DNA of 64,000 nucleotides from Streptomyces sp. SAJ15. Lineage in GTDB: Bacteria; Actinomycetota; Actinomycetes; Streptomycetales; Streptomycetaceae. A program made the translations under genes and the position numbers. Below, one piece after another: positions 42,737-52,454 of this stretch. The stretch is taken from NCBI RefSeq assembly GCF_007595705.1, contig NZ_NISY01000001.1, positions 372,001-436,000 on the forward strand. Reading direction: 5' to 3'. The notes beneath the pieces are model-generated. The model had not been told where the DNA came from, did not search any database, and saw only the letters and a list, made by a program, of their open reading frames with translations. Position 1 is the stretch's first letter; every line of letters starts with the position of its first letter.

Positions 42737-44353
42737 CTATCCGCGTCCGCCGTTCCGGCCGCCTCGACCGTCCCGCTCCCGGCCTTCGCCCCGCCTCCGG
42801 CGCTCCGCCCGCTCCCGCGATACGGGGCGCTGGTCGAGCGTCTCCTGTCCGCCGGTGCCCAGCCAGCCGGCGAGCTTGCCGCCCGCGCCGACAGCCCGTA
42901 GCCGGGACTCGACCGCGTCCCGTACCGGGTCCGTGGTCACCACCAGCAGTTCGTCACCGCGCCGCAGCACCGTGGACGGCGAGGGCACGAAGCTCGTCCC
43001 GTCCCGTACCACCAGGGTGACCGCGGCCCCGGTGGGCAGGCGCAGCTCGGAGACCTCCACGCCGTGCATCTTCGATGCCTCGGGGATGGCGACCGACAAC
43101 AGGTGCCCGCGCAGCCGCTCCAGGGGCGCGGACTCGATGCCGAGGTCGGACGTCGTGTCCTTCTCGCCCAGCCGCAGCCGGGTGGCCACCCAGGGCAGGG
43201 TCGGGCCCTGGAGGAGGGTGTAGACGATCACCAGCACGAAGACCATGTTGAAGATCCGCCTGCTGTCGGCCACCTCGGCGACCATGGGGATGGTGGCGAG
43301 GATGATCGGCACCGCGCCGCGCAGTCCGGCCCAGGAGAGCAACGCCTGCTCCCGCCATGAGGTGCGGAACGGGGTCAGGCTGACCAACACCGACACCGGC
43401 CGGGCCACCACCGTCAGGGCCAGTCCGACCATCACCGCGGGCCAGAGGTCGTCGCCCAGCTCGTGCGGCGTGACCAGCAGGCCCAGCAGCACGAACATGC
43501 CGATCTGGGCGATCCAGCCGAGCCCCTCGGCGAAGCCGCGCGTGGCCGGCCAGTGCGGCAGCTTGGCGTTGCCCAGGACGAGCGAGGCGAGATAGACGGC
43601 GAGGAAGCCGGAGCCGTGGGCGAGCGCGCCGGCCGCGTAGGCGACGACCGCGATGGCCATCACCGCGATCGGGTACAGACCCGAGGCGGGCAGTGCGATG
43701 TGGCGCAGCCCGTACGCCCCCAACCAACCGACCGCGAGGCCGATGGTCGCGCCGATCGCCAGCTCCAGCGTGATCTCGCCGATCAGCTGGTACCAGTGGT
43801 CGACGGGGCCATGGGCGGAGAAGGCCACCACCATGATGACGACCGGGGCGTCGTTGAACCCCGACTCGGCTTCCAGAACACCCGTCAGGCGGGAGGGGAG
43901 GGGAACCCTGCGCAGCACCGAGAAGACCGCCGCCGCGTCCGTGGATGAGACCACGGCGCCGATGATCAACGCCTGTTTCCAGTCGAGCCCCACGACATAG
44001 TGCGCGGCCGTCGCGGTGACGCCCACGCTCACCGCCACGCCGACCGTGGCCAGGGCGATCGCGGAGGGCAGGGCCGGTTTGATCTCCCGCCACTTGGTCC
44101 CGAGACCACCCTCGGCCAGGATGACGACCAGCGCGGCATAGCCGAGGACCTGGGTCAGCTGGGCGTCGTCGAAGGTGACGCCGATGCCGTCCTCGCCCAC
44201 GACCACGCCGATGGCGAGGTAGATGAGCAGCGTGGGCAGCCCGCTGCGCGAGGAGACCCGGACCGCGATGACGGCGATGAGCAGGACGAGCGAGCAGAGC
44301 AGCAGGAGTTGGTTGAGGTGCTGGACAGTCAGGGGCCGATCCCTTCTGCGCAT
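42737..44353 (-). CDS. CPA1-type cation/proton antiporter with regulatory TrkA-C/RCK-like tail
   Basis: This 538-residue transporter has about 12 hydrophobic helices to residue 400 (GLPTLLIYLAIGVVVGEDGI; GAVVSSTDAAAVFSVL; ESGFNDAPVVIMVV, whose Asp residues match the cation site). A cytosolic TrkA-C-like domain follows (GAAVTLVVRDGTSFVPSPST; RGDELLVVTT). It resembles K+/H+ antiporters of the NhaP2/CvrA group. The very C-terminus is Arg/Gly-rich. ATG 44353 is used; a CTG start at LTVQHLNQ, with AGAAGGGA properly placed, is possible, matching the usual homologue N-terminus. Confidence 0.85.
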   Translation of the reverse strand: MRRRDRPLTVQHLNQLLLLCSLVLLIAVIAVRVSSRSGLPTLLIYLAIGVVVGEDGIGVTFDDAQLTQVLGYAALVVILAEGGLGTKWREIKPALPSAIALATVGVAVSVGVTATAAHYVVGLDWKQALIIGAVVSSTDAAAVFSVLRRVPLPSRLTGVLEAESGFNDAPVVIMVVAFSAHGPVDHWYQLIGEITLELAIGATIGLAVGWLGAYGLRHIALPASGLYPIAVMAIAVVAYAAGALAHGSGFLAVYLASLVLGNAKLPHWPATRGFAEGLGWIAQIGMFVLLGLLVTPHELGDDLWPAVMVGLALTVVARPVSVLVSLTPFRTSWREQALLSWAGLRGAVPIILATIPMVAEVADSRRIFNMVFVLVIVYTLLQGPTLPWVATRLRLGEKDTTSDLGIESAPLERLRGHLLSVAIPEASKMHGVEVSELRLPTGAAVTLVVRDGTSFVPSPSTVLRRGDELLVVTTDPVRDAVESRLRAVGAGGKLAGWLGTGGQETLDQRPVSRERAERRRRGEGRERDGRGGRNGGRG

Positions 44354-44580
44354 TTCGGCCGAAACGTTTCGCTGCGGCCACCGAAACTTCGTTTCCTTAC
44401 CTAACATTTTACGGGTTCTTGACGCGAGCCTCCTCGTCGGTCCTCTCGTCGGGCCCCTAGTCGACCCCGCGCGGAGCCGCCTTCGGCGACCTCTGGCCAG
44501 ATCCGCTGAAGGGCGGCGCGGCCGCTGCGCCTATGGTTGCTCCAGCACTCCAGGACCACCCTGCCCCTCGAAGGACAGCG

Positions 44581-47478
44581 ATGCCCGCCAACGAAAACGG
44601 CCCCTCTCGAAAGAAGAAGGGCCGCCGTGTCCGCCTGCTCGTGATCGCAGTAGTGCTGCTTCTCGTGGCGGGTGTCGGTTACGGCACGTACTGGAGCGTC
44701 AGCACCGTACGCGCCTCTTTCCCGGAGACCACCGGAACCCTCCAGCTCAAGGGACTCTCCGGGAAGGTTCAGGTCAAGCGTGACGGCTACGGGATCCCGC
44801 AGATCTACGCCGACACCCCCGAGGACCTCTTCCGCGCCCAGGGCTACGTGCAGGCGCAGGACCGCTTCTGGGAGATGGACGTGCGCCGTCACATGACGGC
44901 GGGACGGCTCTCGGAGATGTTCGGCGAGGACCAGGTGGAGACCGACGCCTTCCTGCGCACCCTGGGCTGGCACCGGGTCGCGCAGGAGGAGTACGACAAG
45001 AAGCTGTCGGCCGCCACGAAGAAGTACCTCCAGGCCTACTCCGACGGAGTCAACGCGTACCTCAAGGACCATCAGGGCAAGGAGCTCTCGGTCGAGTACG
45101 CGGCCCTGGACTTCGTGCACGAGGGCTACAAGCCGGAGAAGTGGACCCCGATCGACTCCGTCGCCTGGCTCAAGGCGATGGCCTGGGACCTGCGCGGCAA
45201 CATGCAGGACGAGATCGACCGCGCGCTCGCCTCCAACCGCCTCAGCCGCAAGCAGATCGAGCAGCTGTACCCGTCCTACCCGGTCGACCGCAACAAGCCG
45301 ATCGTCGACGGCGGCGCGGTGGACACCATCACCGGGGACTTCGACCCGAAGGGGACCCCGCCGACCGGCGCCGCCGGCGACGCGCAGGGCACCCCGGGCG
45401 CCGACGTCCCGGGCGCCACCAACCCCGGCACGCCCGCCGGCACCCCGGGCGGCGCCCAGGGGGCCACGCGGGGCGGCACCCAGGGCACGAACACCCAGGG
45501 CGCCAACCAGGCCGCCCAGACCAACCAGGCCACCCAGGGCGTCCAGACCCAGCTCGCGGGGCTCTCCAAGAGCCTTGAGGAGGTCCCGGCGCTGCTCGGC
45601 CCCAACGGCAGCGGCATCGGCTCCAACTCCTGGGTGGTCTCCGGCGCGCACACCACCACCGGTAAGCCGCTGCTCGCCAACGACCCGCACCTGGCCCCTC
45701 AGCTGCCGTCCGTCTGGTACCAGATGGGCCTGCACTGCAACAAGGTGAGCCAGGCGTGCCCGTACGACGTCGCCGGCTTCACCTTCTCCGGGATGCCGGG
45801 CGTGGTCATCGGCCACAACAAGGACATCTCCTGGGGCATGACCAACCTCGGGGCCGACGTGACCGACCTCTATCTGGAGAAGGTCACCGCCAACACCTAC
45901 CTGTTCGGCGGCAAGCAGAAGCCGTTCAAGATCCGCAAGGAGACCATCAAGGTCGCCGGCGGCAAGGACCGTACGATCACGGTCCGCTCCACCCGGAACG
46001 GCCCGCTGGTCTCCGACCGTGACGACGCGCTCGACCACGAGCTGGACAAGGTCGGCGAGAACGCCCCGGTCGGCAACGTCGCCCCGGACCGCGGCGACGG
46101 CTACGCGGTGGCGCTGCGCTGGACCGCGCTGGAGCCGTCCAAGACCATGGACGCGGTCTTCCAGCTCAACACCGCCAAGAACTTCTCCGACTTCCGCAAG
46201 GCGGCCCGCGACTTCGCCGTCCCCTCGCAGAACCTGATCTACGCCGACACCGAGGGCCACATCGGCTACCAGGCCCCGGGCCGGATCCCGATCCGCGGCG
46301 ACGGCAAGGCCACCGGCCCCAAGCCCGACGGCCGCTACCCGGCGCCCGGCTGGGACCCCGACTACCAGTGGACCGGCTACGTGCCCCAGGACGCCATGCC
46401 CTGGGACTACGACCCCAAGCGCGGCTACATCGTCACCGCCAACCAGGCCGTGATCGACCAGGAGAAGTACCCCTACCTGCTCACCAACGACTGGGGCTAC
46501 GGCGCGCGCAGCCAGCGCATCACCGACCTCATCAAGTCCAAGATCAAGGACAACGGCAAGATCTCCATGGACGACATGCAGTCCATGCAGATGGACAACA
46601 GCAGCGAGATCGCCGAGCTGCTGACGCCGCTCCTGCTGAAGATCGACATCAAGGACGAGTACGTCCGCGAGGCCCAGCAGCTGCTGGAGGGCTGGGACTA
46701 CACCCAGGACTCCGACTCGGCGGCCGCCGCCTACTTCAACGCCGTCTGGCGCAACACCCTGATGCTCGCCTTCGGGAACAAGCTGCCCAAGGAGATGCGC
46801 GTCGAGGGCCAGTGTCTGCGGGTCCGCCCGGCCGACGACTCCGGCCCGGTGGAGGACCTGGACGGCAACACCCGTACGGTCCGCGAGTGCGGCCAGCGCG
46901 ACGCGGACTCGGCGCAGCCCGACGGCGGCGACCGCTGGTACGAGGTGGTCCGCTCGATCCTCGACGACAAGAAGAACGAGTGGTGGAAGACCTCCGGCAC
47001 CAAGGCCGACCCCGGCGCCACCAACCGCGACGAGCTCCTGGCCAAGGCCATGAAGGACGCGCGCTACGAGCTCACCGCCAAGCTCGGCAAGGACATCGAC
47101 GGCTGGAGCTGGGGCCGGCTGCACCGGCTCACCCTCAAGAACCAGACCATGGGCAAGGAGGGCCCCGGCGCGGTGCAGTGGCTGCTCAACCGCGGCCCCT
47201 GGAACCTCAGCGGCGGTGAGGCGGCGGTCAACGCGACCGGCTGGAACGCGGCGGGCGGCTACGAGGTCTCCTGGGTCCCGTCGATGCGGATGGTGGTCAA
47301 CCTCCAGGACATGGACAAGTCGCGCTGGATCAACCTGACCGGCGCCTCCGGTCACGCCTACCACGACCACTACACCGACCAGACGGACAAGTGGGCCAAG
47401 GGCGAGCTGCTGCCCTGGGTGTTCAGCAAGAAGGCTGTCGACGAGGGCACCGACGACGAGCTGGCGCTGACGCCGTGA
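44581..47478 (+). CDS. Penicillin-acylase-family N-terminal-nucleophile hydrolase
   Basis: This 965-residue membrane-anchored or secreted precursor has one hydrophobic N-terminal helix (about 18-38), an alpha-chain region (RDGYGIPQIYADTPEDLFRA), and a long Gly/Thr/Ala/Gln-rich spacer (about 255-325). The beta-chain begins at the autocatalytic nucleophile S348 in GSGIGSNSWVVSG. Family enzymes cleave acyl groups from amides, including penicillin side chains or quorum-sensing lactones; the real substrate is unknown. The unusual low-complexity spacer is probably removed during maturation. ATG 44581 follows AAGGA. A strong hairpin follows the gene. Confidence 0.9.
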   Translation: MPANENGPSRKKKGRRVRLLVIAVVLLLVAGVGYGTYWSVSTVRASFPETTGTLQLKGLSGKVQVKRDGYGIPQIYADTPEDLFRAQGYVQAQDRFWEMDVRRHMTAGRLSEMFGEDQVETDAFLRTLGWHRVAQEEYDKKLSAATKKYLQAYSDGVNAYLKDHQGKELSVEYAALDFVHEGYKPEKWTPIDSVAWLKAMAWDLRGNMQDEIDRALASNRLSRKQIEQLYPSYPVDRNKPIVDGGAVDTITGDFDPKGTPPTGAAGDAQGTPGADVPGATNPGTPAGTPGGAQGATRGGTQGTNTQGANQAAQTNQATQGVQTQLAGLSKSLEEVPALLGPNGSGIGSNSWVVSGAHTTTGKPLLANDPHLAPQLPSVWYQMGLHCNKVSQACPYDVAGFTFSGMPGVVIGHNKDISWGMTNLGADVTDLYLEKVTANTYLFGGKQKPFKIRKETIKVAGGKDRTITVRSTRNGPLVSDRDDALDHELDKVGENAPVGNVAPDRGDGYAVALRWTALEPSKTMDAVFQLNTAKNFSDFRKAARDFAVPSQNLIYADTEGHIGYQAPGRIPIRGDGKATGPKPDGRYPAPGWDPDYQWTGYVPQDAMPWDYDPKRGYIVTANQAVIDQEKYPYLLTNDWGYGARSQRITDLIKSKIKDNGKISMDDMQSMQMDNSSEIAELLTPLLLKIDIKDEYVREAQQLLEGWDYTQDSDSAAAAYFNAVWRNTLMLAFGNKLPKEMRVEGQCLRVRPADDSGPVEDLDGNTRTVRECGQRDADSAQPDGGDRWYEVVRSILDDKKNEWWKTSGTKADPGATNRDELLAKAMKDARYELTAKLGKDIDGWSWGRLHRLTLKNQTMGKEGPGAVQWLLNRGPWNLSGGEAAVNATGWNAAGGYEVSWVPSMRMVVNLQDMDKSRWINLTGASGHAYHDHYTDQTDKWAKGELLPWVFSKKAVDEGTDDELALTP

Positions 47479-47636
47479 GCGCGACCGGGCTCCCCTGGAC
47501 GCGACCGGGGTCCGGGCGTGACCGGGACGCCCAAAGGGCGCTGGACACCCAGCGTGACCAGGACACCCGGCGTGACCGGGACCCCGCGAGCGCGGTGGAC
47601 ATGACCGTCTGACGCGGTCGGGAGCCGACACCCGAA

Positions 47637-47676
47637 CAGCCCCGCTGATCATCGTTTTACGAGATCGGCGGGGCTG
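47637..47676 (+). terminator. Acylase terminator hairpin with T-rich tail
   Basis: Arms 47637-47650 (CAGCCCCGCTGATC) and 47663-47676 pair over 14 positions with one wobble and a 12-base loop, followed by TTTCCCTTTCC. The remaining 47479-47782 gap shows short TGACC-rich repeats (47510-47590) but no gene. Confidence 0.85.
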
Positions 47677-47782
47677 TTTCCCTTTCCGCCGCCGGGGTGA
47701 ACCGGTAATTCCAGCGGCGGTGAAGACGCCTCGGCCGCCCGGATAGGCGCGGCACCCATTACCCGCGTTACCCGCGCCTATT

Positions 47783-48385
47783 TCAGCGCGGCGGCTCCGT
47801 AAACCTGTGGATCGCCGAGGGCGTCACCGCCGCCTGCACCGGTCGGTCATGCGGGTCGCGAGGCACCGTCTCCAGCAGTTCGGTGTCGTAGAGCAGCACC
47901 ACCAGGGCCGGGTGGGCGCCCGCCGCGGCGATCCTGGCCAGGACCCGGTCGTAGGAGCCACCCCCGCGTCCCAGGCGGATCCCGTGCCGGTCGACGGCGA
48001 GTCCGGGCAGCAGCACCGCGTCGGCGTCGAGGACCGCGTCCGGCCCCAGTCGTCCCCCGTCCGGCTCCAGCAGGCCCCTGGAGGCGCGGCGCAGCCCCTC
48101 CGCGCCCCGGTAGACGCCCCAGTCGAGATCGTTGTCGGGCAGGAGCACGGGCAGCAGCACGCGCACGCCCCGCGCGAGCAGCGCGTCCAGCAGCGCCCGA
48201 GTGCCCGGCTCGCGTCCGACCGACACATACGCGGCGACCGTCCGCGCGTCGGCCAGCTCCGGCAGCTCCGCCGCGCGCCGCGCGAGGGCCGCCTCGGCCG
48301 CCTCGACGTCACCCGTTGGCAATCCGGACCTCACCGAAAGGAGGTGTCGTCGCAACTCCGCTTTATTACCGTCAGTCGTGATCAC
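47783..48385 (-). CDS. 5-formyltetrahydrofolate cyclo-ligase
   Basis: This 200-residue enzyme converts 5-formyl-THF to 5,10-methenyl-THF with ATP. The C-terminal signature LGRGGGSYDRVLAR with the preceding DAVLLPGLAVD identifies the family. The start is GTG 48385 (ITTDGNKAELRR), with AAGGA about 13 bases upstream; a TTG four codons earlier is too close to that site. It is divergent from galU with only 82 bases between, so the two promoters face away from one another there. Folate and molybdopterin routes otherwise share no step here. Confidence 0.9.
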   Translation of the reverse strand: MITTDGNKAELRRHLLSVRSGLPTGDVEAAEAALARRAAELPELADARTVAAYVSVGREPGTRALLDALLARGVRVLLPVLLPDNDLDWGVYRGAEGLRRASRGLLEPDGGRLGPDAVLDADAVLLPGLAVDRHGIRLGRGGGSYDRVLARIAAAGAHPALVVLLYDTELLETVPRDPHDRPVQAAVTPSAIHRFTEPPR

Positions 48386-48467
48386 GTGAGTGCACAAATT
48401 CCTTGTCTCATGTCATATTCTCCGGACCGTCATCATCTGCCCAAAGGCACCGGATAGGGTTCGGGGC

Positions 48468-49370
48468 ATGACTCAATCGCGTACTCGGATCAGCAAGGCT
48501 GTCATCCCTGCCGCCGGTCTTGGAACCCGCTTTCTCCCGGCCACAAAGGCCACCCCCAAGGAGATGCTGCCGGTCGTCGACAAGCCGGCGATCCAGTACG
48601 TCGTGGAGGAGGCCGTCACCGCCGGCCTCTCCGACGTCCTCATGATCACCGGCCGTAACAAGCGTCCGCTCGAGGACCACTTCGACCGCAACTACGAACT
48701 CGAAGAGGCGCTGACCCGCAAGGGCGACGACACCCGGCTCGCCCGCGTCCGCGAGTCGAGCGAGCTGGCGACCATGCACTACGTGCGCCAGGGCGACCCG
48801 CGCGGGCTCGGCCACGCGGTGCTCTGTGCCGCCCCGCACGTCGGCGACCAGCCCTTCGCGGTCCTCCTCGGCGACGACCTGATCGACTCCCGCGACCCGC
48901 TGCTGTCCCGGATGGTGGACATCCAGGAGCAGCACGGCGGCAGTGTCATCGCCCTCATGGAGGTCGAGCCGGCCCAGATCCACCTCTACGGCTGCGCCGC
49001 CGTGAAGCCGACCCTCGAGGAGGGCGTGGTCCAGGTCTCCGGGCTGGTCGAGAAGCCCACCGCCGCCGAGGCGCCCAGCAACTACGCCGTCATCGGCCGT
49101 TACGTGCTCGACCCCGCGGTCTTCGACGTGCTGCGCACCACCGAACCGGGCCGCGGCGGCGAGATCCAGCTCACCGACGCGCTCCAGGCGCTGGCCGCGG
49201 ATCCGGGCCTCGGCGGCCCGGTGCACGGCGTCGTCTTCAAGGGGCGCCGTTACGACACCGGCGACCGTGGCGACTATCTGCGTGCCATTGTCAGACTTGC
49301 GTGCGAACGTGAAGACCTGGGACCCGAGTTCCGGGACTGGCTTCGCCGTTACGTCACCGAGGAGATGTAG
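48468..49370 (+). CDS. galU: UTP-glucose-1-phosphate uridylyltransferase GalU
   Basis: This 300-residue nucleotidyltransferase makes UDP-glucose for glycogen, cell-wall and antibiotic sugars. The signature GLGTRFLPATKATPKEML is at the N-terminus, followed by FAVLLGDDLID (metal site), VEKP and GEIQLTDAL. ATG 48468 is chosen for the complete nucleotide-binding motif. It is first in a run of co-oriented genes (gephyrin-like, moaC, mogA, rimJ, sepX) with only 4 bases to the next start, so co-transcription is likely. Confidence 0.93.
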   Translation: MTQSRTRISKAVIPAAGLGTRFLPATKATPKEMLPVVDKPAIQYVVEEAVTAGLSDVLMITGRNKRPLEDHFDRNYELEEALTRKGDDTRLARVRESSELATMHYVRQGDPRGLGHAVLCAAPHVGDQPFAVLLGDDLIDSRDPLLSRMVDIQEQHGGSVIALMEVEPAQIHLYGCAAVKPTLEEGVVQVSGLVEKPTAAEAPSNYAVIGRYVLDPAVFDVLRTTEPGRGGEIQLTDALQALAADPGLGGPVHGVVFKGRRYDTGDRGDYLRAIVRLACEREDLGPEFRDWLRRYVTEEM

Positions 49371-49374
49371 CACT

Positions 49375-50979
49375 TTGAGCAGCACCGCAGCGCAGGCCGC
49401 CGAGCACGACCCCCGCCCCGACTCCGACGCCGGCTCCCCGGGCACGGGGGCGCCGGGCGGGGCGGACGACCGGACCGGCGCCGCGGAGCGGGACAGCGCG
49501 CCGCGGGACCGCGCCGAGGGCCGGGCGGCGGAGCACCGAGGCGCGGCCGGGGTCGCCGACCGGGACCCCGAACGGGACTCCGACCCTGCCGAGGGTCGGC
49601 CCGCCGACGTCGACAGGGCTGAGGGCATGGCGACGGCCGCCGAAGGCGGGGCCGAAGCCGGGGCTGACGCCTCCGTCGATGCGGAGGCCGCGGACCGGGT
49701 GTGGTCGGTGGACGAGCATCTCGCCGACATCCTGGAGCGGGTGCGCCCGCTGGAGCCGATCGAGCTGAGGCTGCTCGACGCCCAGGGCTGCGTCCTGGTC
49801 GAGGACGTCACCGTGCCCGGCGCCCTGCCGCCCTTCGACAACAGCTCCATGGACGGCTACGCGGTCCGCGCGGCCGACGTCGCGGGCGCCTCCGAGGGGC
49901 ACCCCGTGGTGCTCAAGGTCATCGGCGATGTCGCCGCGGGCAGCGGTCGGCTGCCCAAGGTGGGCCCCGGCCAGGCCGCGCGCATCATGACCGGCGCGCC
50001 GCTGCCGCCGGGCGCCGAGACGGTGATCCCGGTGGAGTGGACCGACGGCGGAGGCGGAGCCGGCCCGGTCACCGGCATGCGGGCGCACAGCACGGCCCCC
50101 GAGGGCGCCGGCGGGCAGGTGCGCGTCCACCGCGGCGCCGAGGCGGGGCGGCATGTCCGCAGGCGCGGCAGCGACGTCGGCGCGGGCGAGCTGGCGCTCC
50201 CGGCCGGCACGGTCCTGGGGCCCACCCAGATCGGCCTGCTGGCCGCGATCGGCCGGGCCACGGTCACCGTCCGCCCCCGGCCGCGGGTCGTGGTGCTGTC
50301 CACCGGCAGTGAGCTGGTGCCGCCCGGTGAGGAGCTGACCCCCGGCCTGATCCATGACTCCAACAGCTTCCAGCTCACCGCCGCCGCGCGGGACGCGGGC
50401 GCGATCGCCTACCGGGTGGGCGCGGTCGCCGACGACGCGGCCACGCTGCGGTCCACCATCGACGACCAGCTGGTCCGCGCGGACGCCATCGTCACCAGCG
50501 GCGGGGTGAGCGTCGGCGCGTATGACGTGGTCAAGGAGGCGATGGACGAGGTCGACTTCCGCAAGCTGGCCATGCAGCCCGGCAAGCCGCAGGGCTTCGG
50601 CAAGGTCGGCCCGGACGGGATCCCGCTGCTCGCCCTCCCCGGCAACCCGGTCAGCGCCTATGTGTCCTTCGAGCTGTTCGTACGGCCCGTGATCCGCACC
50701 CTGCTGGGGCTGCCGTCGGTGCACCGCACCACGGTGCGGGCCGTGTGCACCGAGGGCATCGCCTCCTCCCCGGCCGGCCGCCGCCAGTTCCTGCGCGGCT
50801 GGTACGCGCCGGAGCCGGGCGCGGAGGGCGCCCCCGCGCGGGGCACGGTCACCCCGGTGGGAGGGGCCGGCTCGCACCTGGTGAAGGCGCTCGCGCACGC
50901 CAACGCTCTGATCGTGATCGAGGAGGACACGACCGAGGTCGCGCCCGGCACCGAACTCGACGTCGTCCTGCTCGGCTAG
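49375..50979 (+). CDS. MoeA/gephyrin-like protein, candidate Glp division protein
   Basis: This 534-residue protein has a MoeA core of about 425 residues, with a MoeA N-terminal domain (PPFDNSSMDGYAVRAADV), a MoCF molybdopterin-binding domain (VLSTGSELVPPGEELTPG; TSGGVSVGAYDVVKEAM) and a C-terminal domain (LPGNPVSAYVSFELFV). A disordered acidic head of about 105 residues precedes it. The TTG at 49375 is preceded by GGAG about 11 bases upstream; a later start is possible. As a MoeA it would insert molybdenum into molybdopterin. Its linkage to rimJ and a SepX/GlpR-like gene suggests instead, or as well, the Glp cell-division role shown in Corynebacterium. Confidence 0.85.
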   Translation: MSSTAAQAAEHDPRPDSDAGSPGTGAPGGADDRTGAAERDSAPRDRAEGRAAEHRGAAGVADRDPERDSDPAEGRPADVDRAEGMATAAEGGAEAGADASVDAEAADRVWSVDEHLADILERVRPLEPIELRLLDAQGCVLVEDVTVPGALPPFDNSSMDGYAVRAADVAGASEGHPVVLKVIGDVAAGSGRLPKVGPGQAARIMTGAPLPPGAETVIPVEWTDGGGGAGPVTGMRAHSTAPEGAGGQVRVHRGAEAGRHVRRRGSDVGAGELALPAGTVLGPTQIGLLAAIGRATVTVRPRPRVVVLSTGSELVPPGEELTPGLIHDSNSFQLTAAARDAGAIAYRVGAVADDAATLRSTIDDQLVRADAIVTSGGVSVGAYDVVKEAMDEVDFRKLAMQPGKPQGFGKVGPDGIPLLALPGNPVSAYVSFELFVRPVIRTLLGLPSVHRTTVRAVCTEGIASSPAGRRQFLRGWYAPEPGAEGAPARGTVTPVGGAGSHLVKALAHANALIVIEEDTTEVAPGTELDVVLLG

Positions 50980-51081
50980 GCCCGCCCCGCTGCGGGTACG
51001 GTGTCCTCCCATGACAGCCGCACGGCCCCGCCGATGGCCCCCGCCACCCGGCCCGGCCGGCGGGCCCGGACCGGGAGAACG

Positions 51082-51564
51082 ATGAGCAGCCCCCAGGACC
51101 ATCTCACCCATCTCGACCAGGCCGGCGCGGCGCGCATGGTCGACGTCTCGGCCAAGGAGGTCACCGCGCGCACCGCCCGCGCCAGCGGCCGGGTCCTCGT
51201 CTCACCACGCGTGGTGGAGCTGCTGCGCGGCGAGGGGGTGCCCAAGGGCGACGCCCTCGCCACCGCCCGGATCGCGGGCATCATGGGAGCCAAGCGCACT
51301 CCGGAGCTGATCCCGCTGTGTCACCCGCTCGCGGTGTCCGGCGTGACGGTGGACCTGTCGGTGGCCGACGATGCCGTGGAGATCACCGCCACCGTGAGGA
51401 CCACCGACCGCACGGGAGTCGAGATGGAGGCCCTGACCGCTGTCAGCACGGCGGCGCTCACCGTGGTCGACATGGTGAAGGCGGTCGACAAGGCCGCGGT
51501 GATCACGGACGTACGGGTCGAGGAGAAGACCGGCGGAAAGTCGGGAGATTGGCACCGCGCATGA
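51082..51564 (+). CDS. moaC: Cyclic pyranopterin monophosphate synthase MoaC
   Basis: This 160-residue enzyme makes cyclic pyranopterin monophosphate in molybdenum cofactor synthesis. It has [16 protein letters not shown] at the N-terminus, [18 protein letters not shown] in the middle and the C-terminal [19 protein letters not shown] (19 residues), all family signatures. ATG 51082 follows GGGAGAA. Its stop overlaps the mogA start (ATGA at 51561-51564). Confidence 0.94.
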   Translation: MSSPQDHLTHLDQAGAARMVDVSAKEVTARTARASGRVLVSPRVVELLRGEGVPKGDALATARIAGIMGAKRTPELIPLCHPLAVSGVTVDLSVADDAVEITATVRTTDRTGVEMEALTAVSTAALTVVDMVKAVDKAAVITDVRVEEKTGGKSGDWHRA

Positions 51565-52454
51565 AGCCACCGGGCACAGCGGCCACGGCCATGAAGGCCA
51601 TGGAGACGGACGCCCCGCACACCACCCTCGCCGCCGCGGCCGCCGCGGCCGCCGCAGCCGCCTCGTCCGGCTCGGACGCGCCGGACGTACGGAGGCCGGT
51701 GGCGGAGCGTGTGCCGACGCCGCCGGAGTCGGGGCGGGTCCCGGCCCCCGGGGCGCCGGCGGCGGCCACGGACGTCCATGACGAGGCCGCGCGGGGCGGC
51801 ACCGCCCCGCAGGCCCGGCGGGCTCTGGTCGTCACCGCCTCCAACCGGGCGTCCGCGGGCGTCTACCCGGACAAGGGCGGCCCGTTGCTGGCGGCGGGCC
51901 TGACGGACCTGGGCTTCGCGGTGGACGGCCCGCGGGTGGTGCCGGACGGCGACCCCGTGGAGCGGGCGCTGCGCGAGGCGGTGGCGGCGGGGTACGCGGT
52001 GGTGGTCACCACCGGCGGCACTGGCATCTCGCCCACCGACCGCACTCCCGAGGCCACCCGCCGCGTCCTGGACTACGAGGTGCCCGGCATCGCGGAGGCG
52101 ATCCGCGCCGAGGGCCTCGCGAAGGTCCCCACGGCCGCGCTCTCCCGGGGCCTGGCCGGAGTCGCCGGGAGCACCCTGATCGTGAACCTGCCGGGCTCCA
52201 CGGGCGGGGTGCGGGACGGGCTCGCGGTGCTGGGCCGCCTGCTGACGCACGCCGTCGAGCAGCTGCACGGCGGCGACCACCCCAGCCCCGCCGACGCCGG
52301 CTCAACGGGCGGACCGGCCGACGCCGTATCGCCGGGTGGCTCCCCGCGCGGGACCTGTCACGCCGGGCCGCCGAGCGCGTCTTCCGGTCCCGGCTCGTCG
52401 AGTGGACCCGCCGGGCCCGAAGGCTCGGGTGACCTTCCAGGGAGCCCCAGCTGA
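51561..52454 (+). CDS. mogA: Molybdopterin adenylyltransferase (MogA/MoaB) with extended termini
   Basis: This 297-residue protein has a MogA/MoaB core at about 83-240, with [18 protein letters not shown] (MPT-binding) and [16 protein letters not shown]. It adenylates molybdopterin before metal insertion. The Ala-rich head (eleven consecutive Ala near residue 25) and the Ser/Gly/Pro-rich tail (about 240-297) are unusual and probably disordered. The start overlaps the moaC stop; the stop TGA (52452-52454) overlaps the likely CTG start of rimJ. Confidence 0.88.
   Translation: MKPPGTAATAMKAMETDAPHTTLAAAAAAAAAAASSGSDAPDVRRPVAERVPTPPESGRVPAPGAPAAATDVHDEAARGGTAPQARRALVVTASNRASAGVYPDKGGPLLAAGLTDLGFAVDGPRVVPDGDPVERALREAVAAGYAVVVTTGGTGISPTDRTPEATRRVLDYEVPGIAEAIRAEGLAKVPTAALSRGLAGVAGSTLIVNLPGSTGGVRDGLAVLGRLLTHAVEQLHGGDHPSPADAGSTGGPADAVSPGGSPRGTCHAGPPSASSGPGSSSGPAGPEGSGDLPGSPS

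Noticed and set aside
42417..43223. 268-residue plus-strand frame over the repeat cluster and antiporter end
   Set aside because: The Pro/Ser/Arg repeats come from the degenerate DNA repeats, and the rest is antisense to the antiporter.
44401..47652. 1083-residue minus-strand frame opposite the penicillin acylase
   Set aside because: It has Val/Gly/Asp-rich composition with no domain, and the plus-strand acylase has clear catalytic motifs and codon bias.
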